DNA of 64,000 bases from Saxidomus purpurata. Lineage: Eukaryota; Mollusca; Bivalvia; Venerida; Veneridae. Positions 32,607 through 42,271 of the stretch are shown here, in pieces. A program made the translations under genes and the position numbers. Below the pieces are notes generated by a model that searched no databases, had not been told where the DNA came from, and was given only the letters and a program-made list of their open reading frames with translations. The stretch lies in assembly GCA_022818135.1 (NCBI GenBank), contig JAFMSR010000008.1, positions 33,312,655 through 33,376,654 on the forward strand, read 5' to 3'. Within the stretch, counting starts at the first letter, position 1, and every line of letters starts with the position of its first letter.

Positions 32607-33593
32607 GATAATTATGTGCAAGGGAGGCCTTGGAAGTAGATGCAGCTCTTGAGCAAATATAAAGACATGTTTGCGGGTTTGGAAGATTGTATCATTTCCT
32701 CTCTACCAGTACTGTTGTAGCAGACTGGGTCACCAGGTGGGAGTCAGAAAAATGCTTATCTTTCCAATTTTATTTGTAAGAGATACTATTTATCTATCAG
32801 CAAATTGTAGACTATTCCATAGATAGATGGCTGCAAATTAAAATTTACTTTGGTCAGTAAATAATATTCGATTGATACGTCCAAGCTAAAGACAGGACCA
32901 TAGACTTATTCAACGCCACCAGGATTTGATCCATGGAGGCGAGTGTATGATTAAATTTGTCAAAAATTTAAACACATAATTTTTCTACATTTGAGGCCTC
33001 CAGGGCATGAACTTTAATTTGTACACAAACTTCTCAAGAAAAGATACGTAAATCAAAACCATGTTTGGAAACTAAACTTCTTTTAAAATAGTTTAATACA
33101 TACAATAACATAACAAAAATTGAATTGCAAGATGAAAATCACACTGAATAGATTTTTCAAAGAGACAAAATATGAATTAGTGCTTTACATCTGTATAAGT
33201 TCAATAAAAAATTAACCCAAGGTGTTATATTTTGTATAATTTAATATTTAATTCGTATAAGTTATATTGATAAAGAATACCATTTACGTTCTTATAGATA
33301 AAGAGAAATATTTGGCATACATTATGGTCTTACTGTGGTCCTATAACGGAAACGCAGCCCAGTGAAAATGTTTTGATTTTTGTTAATAGATTCTTTATAT
33401 AACTTGAAATTACTTGTAACGTAATGTTGTGATGTAAAATTAATGTAAGATTCTATGAATAAACGTAGTTAAAACTGCGTCTTCGGATACAAAGGGATAG
33501 TAGTTAATATGCTGTTTGTCTTATATTTCAAATGATATGATGAACAAATCCGTCTATGCAACTCCTGTAAAACATTTGCTCATTATACCCCCA
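32607..33593. other. Non-coding stretch with a dispersed-repeat copy
   Basis: Holds copy 2 of the repeat at 8171 (32909-33064). The rest is AT-rich and without recognised features. Confidence 0.45.
32909..33064. repeat. Dispersed repeat, copy 2
   Basis: Pairs with 8171-8345 in the same orientation (GAGGCCTCC, GGGCAT, AAGATACGTAAATCAA). Confidence 0.6.
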
Positions 33594-34465
33594 AAACGAA
33601 GTTAACGGGGGTATATAGGAGTCACCCGGTGGTTGGTTGGTCAGTCAGGCGGGCGGTCCGTTGCATTTTCCTTGTCCGGAGCATAACTTGAAAACTGCTA
33701 GTTGGAATTCAATACAACTTCATTCAATGGTCAAGCACATTGAGAGGAAGTGCAGTGCACAAGAACCATAGCTCAATCTTGACTAATTACAGAGTTATTG
33801 CCCTTTGTGACTTTTCTTTGTCCGGAGCATAACTTGAAAACTACTAGCACAATGAAAGGAAGTGCAATGTACAAGGACCATAACTCTACCTTGACTCATT
33901 ACAGAGTTATTGCCTTTGTTACTTTTCCTTGTCCGGAGCATAACTTGAAAACTACTGGTTTGAATTCAATACAACTTCAGACAATGGTCAAGCAAAATAG
34001 GAGGAAGTGCAGTGCACAGGAACCATAACTCTAACTTGAGTAATTACAGAGTTATTGCGCTTTGTTACTTTTCCTTGTCCGGAGCATAACTTGAAAACTA
34101 CTGATTGGAATTCAATACAACTTCATACAATGGTCAAGCACAATGAGAGAAATTACAGTGTACAAGAACCATAACTCTTTCTTTAGTAATTACAGAGTTA
34201 TTGCCCATTTTAATTTTCCTTGTCGCAGAGCATAACTTGAAAACTACTTGTTGGAATTCAATACAACTTCATACAATGGTCCAGCACAATGAGAGGAAGT
34301 GCAGTGTACAAGAACCATAACCCTATGTTGACTTATTACAGAGTTATTGCCAATGACAATATCTCTATTTTAGTTTTTTTTGCAAGGTATTCTGTTACTA
34401 CGAACTTCCTCCGTTTATAAAGCAGTCTTTTGGGGGTATTAATCACATTTAGTGATAGGTCTAGT
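33594..34465 (+). mobile_element. HINE-like element, family D copy 3
   Basis: TATACCCCCAAAACGAAGTT palindrome with GGGGGTATATAGGAGTCAC, GGTTGGTCAGTCAGGCGGGC leader, five core units and the 3' hairpin ATCACATTTAGTGAT followed by AGGTCTAGT. Flanked by T on both sides. Ends match D2 closely. Confidence 0.85.
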
Positions 34466-34927
34466 TTAATTTTGGGAATGTTTATTGATGTAAGATGTCT
34501 TGGATTAGTTATTAGAGTCTAAGCTAGATATAACTGATAGCTAAATATAATATTTTTACTATCACAACATTGCGATGTTAGCTCTTATCAGACACTGAAA
34601 ATCAAATTGGTGCATTATTGTGAAATATGTATAGTTTAATGGATATATTAGAGAGCTTTACCTGCTGGTGATTTAGTATGTGGCGTTACAAAATAGTGAC
34701 ACATTGAAAAAATCAGACAATTCCCTAGACTGTACACAAAGAGGACAACAAGAAAAGAATTGATGTGAGGCATTAAAGGCCCTGCAAAGAATTCATGTTT
34801 TTGTTTATCTTTTGGTAATAGGTTATGTATTGTAATGAGTCATTTAGATAACCCTTAAACATACATTGAATGGTGCGTTTTTATGAAAAGTACATTAAAG
34901 TGCTTCGTGCAACAGTTACATTACTTC
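34466..34927. other. Non-coding stretch
   Basis: No ORF, repeat or RNA recognised between a HINE end and a SINE. Confidence 0.35.
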
Positions 34928-34931
34928 AGGA

Positions 34932-35170
34932 TTGCTCTGTGGTACAGTGGTTAACGATCTAGACTATCAATCAGAAGGCCTAGTTCAAATCCTAGCCTTG
35001 ACACTGGAAATTTCAGACTTGCTTTTCAGCTTTTTTTTCACCCATATCGAGATGAACTGGTTAGAAACCCAGAGGTAGTCTTGAGTGTATAGGTGCTATA
35101 CACCAGGCATGTAAAGAGCCAAGGGGTATTTTCAAAGGGTCTAGTACCTGCAATCCATTGTATCTGTATC
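34932..35170 (+). mobile_element. tRNA-derived SINE, family S2
   Basis: Head resembles a tRNA: TGGTACAGTGGTTAACGA (A-box) and TAGTTCAAATCCTA (B-box). The body carries the conserved block GATGAACTGGTTAGAAACCC-AGAGGTAGTCT, also in the SINEs at 52755 and 55200. Such shared central domains under different heads are typical of metazoan SINE superfamilies; which named domain this is I cannot say. The 3' half is included in the adjacent 446-bp triplication. Confidence 0.75.
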
Positions 35171-36361
35171 TGACTCTTCAACTTGCCCCGAAGTATTGGC
35201 AGTTTCTTAAAAAATACAAGGTACAGTCGGTACTATAAACTATAAGATAAAAAATACATGTTCTCCAGTTCTTTGCAACTTTTAAGACATATTCTAGTAA
35301 ATTGTTCTTGATTTCACAGCTAAATATTATAACAATATTTTGGCATTTTATGGGTGTCATTGAGAAATCTAGTGGTGTCTTTTGGTAAAAGGTCAGCCTG
35401 GAAGTTTCAGTCTTGAAATCAATGCAATTTCTTTTTGTTATCGTATTTTACACTTTTCAAAAAATGTGTTTTCAGCTTTTTTTTCACCCATATCGAGATG
35501 AACTGGTTAGAAACCCAGAGGTAGTCTTGAGTGTATAGGTGCTATACACCAGGCATGTAAAGAGCCAAGGGGTATTTTCAAAGGGTCTAGTACCTGCAAT
35601 CCATTGTATCTGTATCTGACTCTTCAACTTGCCCCGAAGTATTGGCAGTTTCTTAAAAAATACAAGGTACAGTCGGTACTATAAACTATAAGATAAAAAA
35701 TACATGTTCTCCAGTTCTTTGCAACTTTTAAGACATATTCTAGTAAATTGTTCTTGATTTCACAGCTAAATATTATAACAATATTTTGGCATTTTATGGG
35801 TGTCATTGAGAAATCTAGTGGTGTCTTTTGGTAAAAGGTCAGCCTGGAAGTTTCAGTCTTGAAATCAATGCAATTTCTTTTTGTTATCGTATTTTACACT
35901 TTTCAAAAAATGTGTTTTCAGCTTTTTTTTCACCCATATCGAGATGAACTGGTTAGAAACCCAGAGGTAGTCTTGAGTGTATAGGTGCTATACACCAGGC
36001 ATGTAAAGAGCCAAGGGGTATTTTCAAAGGGTCTAGTACCTGCAATCCATTGTATCTGTATCTGACTCTTCAACTTGCCCCGAAGTATTGGCAGTTTCTT
36101 AAAAAATACAAGGTACAGTCGGTACTATAAACTATAAGATAAAAAATACATGTTCTCCAGTTCTTTGCAACTTTTAAGACATATTCTAGTAAATTGTTCT
36201 TGATTTCACAGCTAAATATTATAACAATATTTTGGCATTTTATGGGTGTCATTGAGAAATCTAGTGGTGTCTTTTGGTAAAAGGTCAGCCTGGAAGTTTC
36301 AGTCTTGAAATCAATGCAATTTCTTTTTGTTATCGTATTTTACACTTTTCAAAAAATGTGT
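35024..36361. repeat. Exact 446-bp triplication
   Basis: The same sequence starting TTCAGCTTTTTTTTCACCCA recurs at 35025, 35471 and 35917 with no difference that I can see. The unit takes in the 3' half of SINE S2 and about 300 bases of flank. The identical 60-codon minus ORFs at 35178, 35624 and 36070 are by-products. Very recent amplification or an assembly artefact. Confidence 0.9.
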
Positions 36362-36454
36362 TGTTGTTTTTGGTATAGATATTGGTAAAATGTTATGCGA
36401 TTTGGTGCCACCTAATACACTGTCAATTAGCCGACACGGTGTAGTCATTCCAAG

Positions 36455-36480
36455 ATGGCGGACACGGAAACTTGCTGCAG
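36455..36480 (+). other. Candidate first exon in left inverted repeat
   Basis: CCAAGATGGCGGAC gives a start codon in a good context (AAGATGGCGG also resembles the YY1 motif). The frame MADTETCC reaches GCAG followed by the donor GTAGGT and leaves phase 2. The acceptor at 37427 (TTTTTTTCCCAG) continues this frame for 64 codons to a stop at 37618-37620, giving a 72-residue spliced ORF. Confidence 0.4.
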
Positions 36481-37427
36481 GTAGGTGTCCTTTACTTCTA
36501 CTGAATTAAAGTATTTTACAGCCTTTATTGAGGTGAATTTCTGTCCACGCGACTCAGAATAGAATAAACATTAGCACAGATACTGGCATTGTGCAAGACA
36601 TACATTCGAAACATCAGCATTTGTACCAAAATGGTACACATGATCTCCGTTTGAAAATTGAATCGAGGAGACGACAATAAATTACCGTTTAGACACTGAT
36701 TAGTGCTAATTATGTCCCTAGAATTGACAGTTAATAATGCAGAAAACCCCTCTTTTACTGTCTGCAAGGCGAATATGACATATCTGTTTATTTTCTTGGA
36801 GAAAATTTGGATTATTTAAAACGTGCTGTGAACGGTGCAGTCCCCGTGAACGGTTTAGTCAGACTGGAATATTTGTGAACGGAATAGTCACGAAAAGTGA
36901 ACGTTTTAGTCTGAAAAAGTGAACGGTGTGGTCCAAAACATTTCAACTTCAAATAAGGTCGGCAAGGCTAAGGAATTGAAACAGTACTCTAATGTTTATG
37001 CATATCAACTTTTAATACCATATATAATAGTGACATATGTAAATGAGAAAGCCTTTTATTCTGATTTAGATATCAGTTTCATGTTTTTTTTCTTTAAGAG
37101 TTGTATACTGCCGTGTTTACACGGGACGTGTTATGGGATCACCTGCGACAGTTTGTTCTTGGGTCAGATATCTTAGCCAAGTTCAATAACAAGCAAAAGC
37201 TATTGCCTTTTAATCGGTTAAAATGTACAACTTTAGGGTTAACCAATGACCTGTGTAACTTGTCTCAGTTTGGCTTTCTTGCTTCTTTCTTGTAACTATG
37301 ATACCCCCCCCCACCCCAACCCCCGCACAATGACATCGTTTGCTTTCCTGTGTTTTCTTGTTTTTAGTTACATTTATTATATAATAGCAAGTAAATGTAA
37401 CACAATGCTATTTTCTTTTTTTCCCAG

Positions 37428-37620
37428 AAAATGTTTGGAGTTCTTATGCGGAAGAATATATCATGAAGGCCGAAGAACGACAAAAGCGCTATTCTACCAT
37501 AAACCAAACTTAAATAGATATTATTTCGATTCTTACACGACTTTATTGAAACAACATTTGAAGAAAATGAGAGAACTATTTTCATCTCAAGCAGCTACAC
37601 ACCTGCATTTTGCCGTTTAA
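37428..37620 (+). other. Candidate second exon inside the long-TIR element
   Basis: Follows a strong polypyrimidine-AG. In the phase left by the 36455 exon it reads KCLEFLCGRIYHEGRRTTKA and ends at a stop. In another frame the same segment reads NVWSSYAEEYIMKAEERQKR and stops soon after; the composition of that reading looks more protein-like. No family recognised for either. An additional open stretch upstream (37110-37160) reads VFTRDVLWDHLRQFVLG. Treat as a hypothesis. Confidence 0.3.
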
Positions 37621-38205
37621 GTTTCTTCCAACGAACATTGTTAAGAGACTATTTCAATGTGACTTTCATTCATGAAAGTGTTTCAGATTTTTCAGCAACG
37701 TTAACTACAGTCTCATAAGAAAGAAAAAACTTTAATAAATTATGTAACAGGAAGTTCATTTATAGAAATGGTTCGAATTTTCAGGGTTCTCAATAACGGA
37801 TCAAGTTACGAAAAATACTGGAAAAGAGTAAAGATAAATGATGTCATTTCTCTTGATAAATGATGTCACTATGTAAACTAAAAAAAAAAAGTAAACAGTT
37901 AATAAAGTCAGTGTAAATGGTATCCTAACATTGATAAAGTTAACTGGACGTGTGTCATCTATCGGATCTCCCCGCTTTGCCCTAAGTCATCCACAGTATA
38001 CCATGTAAGATTTTCTATACGTCGTGTCAGTTGAACAGCTAAAACACGCGCAACATTGTTCAAGGTCAGTTTATTGCCGAATAACCCAAATAGATTTTGT
38101 TCTACATGAAACTGATATTTAAATCGGAATAAAAAGCGTTCTCATATACAAATGTCACTGTTGTATATGGTATTAAAATAAGCTGGTCGAGTAAAATTGT
38201 GACAT

Positions 38206-39704
38206 TACGGTATAAACATTGTGATGTCACTTTCCCAAACTCAGCATCTGGGTAACGTTTGTTTTTATTTTCAGTAAGTTTGCATTTGAATTTCTATTCT
38301 AACACAAGCGGCTGTTTTTCCTATATAAACATATAGGGAAAAGCCTGTATTTTATTTTACGATAAAATACAGCAAGGACGATGTGCCTTAAATGACGTAA
38401 CGACGTGACGTATGTAAACAAGCGCGTCCAATCGTATCTCGCGTTTTAAGGTTACAATGATGTACTACTATGCGTTAAATAAAGTTCGGGATTGTTTTCA
38501 AAGAAAACTAGAACTGTCACAAGAGTGACGAATTATACCCCCACAATACAGCTTTGTCACAGAAGTATGGCAACCATAAGAAAGGAATGGCCACAAGGAC
38601 ATACATTTCAGTTATTATACAATAAGTTGTGTAAATGTATTGTTTTAATAGCACACAAAATATGTAAGGTTGGAAAGTATGGATTATTATTAAATTTAAT
38701 AGGTTTATTTCAAACATGTTAATATCATTAACCTCCCTATCAAATTTCATGATCCTAGCCCCAAGCGTTCTTAAGTTATCATCCGGAAACCGTTTAACTG
38801 TTCCGAGTCATGTGACCTTGACCTACAGACCTCAAAGTCAAACCTGACCTGTATTTCATGATGTTACACCATTGTACCAAAAATTATTTAAATAGGTGAA
38901 GCCTTTCATGAGTTATCATCCGGAAACAGTTTTACTGTTCAGGGTCACTGTGACCTTGACCTTTGGCCTACTGACCCCAAAGTCGAACTTGACCTGTATT
39001 TCATGATGTTACAGCTGTGTACCAAAAATAATATAAATCGGTCAAGTCGTTCATGAGTTATCATCCGGAAACCGTGTTACTGTTCAGGGTCACTGTGACC
39101 TTGGCCTTTGACCTACTGACCCAAAAGTCGAACTTGACCTGTATTTTCAGATGATGCACCTGTGTACCCAAAATTATTTAAATCGGTCAAGTCGTTCATG
39201 AGTTACCATCCGGAAACCGTTTTACTGTTCAAGGTCACTGTGACCTTGACCTTTGGCCTACTGACCCCAAAGTCAAACTTGACCTGTATTTCATGATGTT
39301 ACAGCTGTGTACCAAAAATTATTTAAATTGGTCCAGTCGTTCATGAGTTATCATCTGGAAACTGTTTTACTGTTCAGGGTCACTGTGACCTTGACCTTTG
39401 ACCTACTGACCCCAAAGTCGAACTTGACCTGTATTTTTTTATGTTGCACCTGTGTACCAAATATTATCTAAATCAGTCAAGTCGTTCATGAGTTATCATC
39501 TGGAAACCATAAAACCAACAGACCGACTGAACGACCGACCGACCAACCGACAAGCTCACTCCTATATACCCCCCCCAAACTTCGTTTTGTGGGGGTATAA
39601 TAACGTGTTAGAATCGAAATAATAAATTGTTCCCTATATTTTATCATTGAATAAAATATAGTCAGGAATTTGGATGCGTATTAATTAAATCACGAGTGCG
39701 TAGC
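38206..39704 (+). repeat. Palindrome-rich dispersed repeat P, split by a HINE
   Basis: 38298-38507 and 39601-39704 are the two halves of the repeat that is continuous at 62536-62945 (shared TTCCTATATAAACATATAGG, GACGTAACGACGTGACGT and ATAATAAATTGTTCCCTATA). Only the left arm of the 3' foldback is present here. The first ~100 bases are also related to 432-545. Confidence 0.8.
38508..39600 (-). mobile_element. HINE-like element, family G (reverse orientation)
   Basis: On the minus strand it starts TATACCCCCACAAAACGAAG (palindrome with GGGGTATATAGGAGT), then a GGTCGGTCGGTCG leader and ~148-bp core units. The core holds GGTCACTGTGACC and TCAAGGTCA-like motifs and the phrase CATGAGTTATCATCCGGAAA (plus strand). 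The 3' end is the hairpin GTCACTCTTGTGAC followed by AGTTCTAGT. The host repeat P is unoccupied at 62757, so both edges are known to within one base and no target bases are duplicated. Confidence 0.85.
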
Positions 39705-40230
39705 ATAAACATAAGAGTACTGTTTCAATTATTCCTAAGCCTTACCGACCTTATTTTAAGCTGAAATGTTTTGGACCACACTGTTCACTTTTTCAGACTA
39801 AACCGTTCACTTTTCGTGACTATTCCGTTCACAAATATTTCATTCTGACTAAACAGTTCACGGGGACTGCACCGTTCACAGCACGTTTTAAATAATCCAA
39901 ATTTTCTCCAAGAAAATAAACAGATATGTCATATTCGCCTTGCAGACAGTAAAAGAGGGGTTTTCTGCATGCATGATTAACTGTCAATTCTAGGGACATA
40001 ATTAGCACTGATCAGTGTCTAAACGGTAATTTATGGTCGTCTCCTCGATTCGATTTTCAAATGGAGATCAGGTGTACCGTTTTGGTACAAATGCTGATGT
40101 TTCGAATGCATGTCTTGCATAATGCCAGTATCTGTTCTAATGTTTATTCTATTCTGAGTCGCGTGGACAGAAATTCACCTCAATAAAGGCTGTAAAATAC
40201 TTTAATTCAGTAGAAGTAAAGGACACTTAC

Positions 40231-40256
40231 CTGCGGCATGTTTCCGTGTTCGCCAT
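40231..40256 (-). other. Candidate first exon in right inverted repeat
   Basis: Mirror of 36455: AAGATGGCGAACACGGAAAC reads MANTETC and reaches GCAG followed by GTAAGTGTCC, a stronger donor than that of the left arm. Start context and donor are preserved despite divergence elsewhere in the arms. Confidence 0.4.
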
Positions 40257-40298
40257 CTTGGAATGACTACACCGTGTCGGCTACATGACAGTGTAATA

Positions 40299-42165
40299 CA
40301 ATTCTTGATGTTTTGGTTTGAATTTACTTTGTAATATTTCAGCTATATCATGTCATCATTAACTTTCCTTAAAGGATCTGATTCATTGTAATCATCATTT
40401 GTCTGAATATTGTTATACATTAAATAAATTCCAGTCTGTTCTGGCAAATATTCTGCATTATGATAGAAAATGTTTCTGATGATATAGGCTCATCTAATTA
40501 ACTGTTCAAGCTATAAAACTGTTTGATTTGGAAAATTTTCCAGACAGTGCTCAAAAAAGTTGGCCTAGGCCTATATATTGAAAGAATTTTCAACCTTTCA
40601 CAGGCTACTGTATAAAAGATTCCAAGCAATGCTTAAATCTATTGAAGAAATATTCATGAATTCTAGCCTTTAATTTGCTTGAAGTTGAAGATATATGTTG
40701 AAATTTAGTACTATGCAATGTGCATCTAGTTCTGTCCTTCTGTGTTGGTTTTCTTGCCATATACAGAAAATATTGGTTAATACTCAACGCAAATTTTATC
40801 ATGGAAACTCGGATATTTTCATAATAGTGCTATTGAAATTTAAAATTTGAGTCTTTTACCTGAACAAGGAAGTTACTCTTGTCCTAGAATAGAATGTTCA
40901 TACACATAGCACATAGTTACTCATAGGAGGTGTCAGCATTGGATGTTAAAATACATCTAGATATTTTAGATGATTGAACACAACATATATTTCACTTAGT
41001 CTAATGCATAATGGCATTATGGAAGTGGTCCAGTCATTGAGCTTGCCCTGCATGAGGCGATGAAATGTGCGGCATACCTCATGTTTCAAAAAGGACTTGG
41101 GAGTATGATGAGTCCAGATACAACAAGAAATACACCCATTCACTGGACCAGTGTATAATCTGTGAGCAGATAGGACAAATTTTGCTTTTTAATCTCTTCA
41201 TGTATTTTATTAAATAGATAGTTTATCTGATATCTAAAAGTCCAAAATATGTCAAGAAATACAAAACAAGGGCAGAAAAATATCAAAGTTATTCAATACC
41301 AGCATGGCCTGGAACATTTTTCGGTAAAGGCTTGAACCATGGAACTATCTGTATTGAAAAAGAATTCAGTCTGGTCACAATAATATAAGTGGTAGTATTG
41401 AAACTTAAAATTGAAAGCTTTTGTGGTCTGGGCAAGAACCTACTCCATCAGAGCCTCTTTCCATCGTAGCACAGAATATTTGCCAGGACAGACTTGATTT
41501 CGTGTAATGTGTAATAACATACAAACAAATGATGATTATTATATTGAATGAAAAAAAAATGCTGTTTTATTTGTCTCTAGTTTTACTTTAGTAAAGGGAA
41601 TGATTGAAAAGAATTTAAAGAATTGAAATTTCAATGTAAAATCCATTGAGGTGATTATGACTACTAATTATGCCGTTTTTGGACCAAGGGAATTTCCACC
41701 TAGGGGATTTTGAGTGTCTTCCGTTAATCTTGGCATCATGATTTGCAATAAATACATCTTGAAGAAAAACACTTGTGCGTAAACTGTTACATTGAACACA
41801 ATTTTTTTCACAAAAAGTTATAAATTAATGTTCGTCTTGCGTGAGGTACATTAAATGAATAATTATGCATTGCTCTAATGTATACATTCTTTACTGTTGT
41901 ATCTGTGCTATACTTTCCTTGTTTCCTAAAATACAGTTTGGGTTTTGTTTAGTGTTGAGTTTCGACGTATACATTCATATTTACACCTCTAGTAGTTGAG
42001 GCAAACTCAGATATGATAAAACTAGGCATTTGTTTAACTTTATCATGGGACAGACACACAAAATTAGTGCCAATGAAGTACCTGTAAACGTGTTGTTTAT
42101 ATTTTATCAATGTAAGGGGCTACAAACCCGTTGGACTAGATACTAGTCTGATAAAATTTATGTTT
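40299..42165. other. Non-coding stretch with an old inverted pair
   Basis: 40380-40485 matches the reverse complement of 41445-41551 (GTCTGTTCTGGCAAATATTCTG, TAATCATCATTTGT). About 1 kb lies between. No protein-coding signal; short minus ORFs at 40605 and 40946 lack support. Confidence 0.5.
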
Positions 42166-42271
42166 TTATCTCGACTTTTTGAAGAAAAGGGGAGCTATCC
42201 TACTCGCCCCGGTGTCGGTGCGGCGTTGGTGTCACACCTTGGTTAAGTTTTTTGTACCACCCCACTTTATT
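42166..42271 (+). mobile_element. Possible 5' stub of a further HINE-like family
   Basis: CTCGACTTTTTGAAGAAAAG then GGGGAGCTATCC and a CG-rich GGTGTCGGTGCGGCGTTGG leader look like the start of another element of this type, cut off after about 100 bases where family F begins. Confidence 0.35.

Larger units (their letters stand above)
36418..40293. mobile_element. 3.9-kb element with ~585-bp terminal inverted repeats
   Basis: The left arm 36418-37003 is the inverted copy of 39705-40293 (roughly 85-90% alike). Ends are CACTGTCA and TGACAGTG, flanked by direct TAATA (36413-36417 and 40294-40298). Both arms hold GAACGGT/GAACGTT-type short repeats near the inner side and, near the outer side, a CCAAGATGGCG start context with a splice donor. 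The interior (37.0-39.7 kb) has exon-like ORFs but no transposase I recognise, and is itself interrupted by a palindromic repeat that in turn hosts a HINE (38508-39600). Class uncertain: foldback-like or a decayed long-TIR DNA transposon. Confidence 0.8.

Noticed and set aside
32376..32652. Repeat proteins on both strands
   Set aside because: The 30-bp minisatellite is open in several frames because 30 is a multiple of 3.
35178..36252. Three identical 60-codon ORFs
   Set aside because: By-products of the exact 446-bp triplication.
37246..37620. Single 124-codon ORF as a complete transposase
   Set aside because: The first half is intron-like (poly-C run, pyrimidine tracts); only the part after the acceptor at 37427 is plausible as an exon, and it has no recognised domain.
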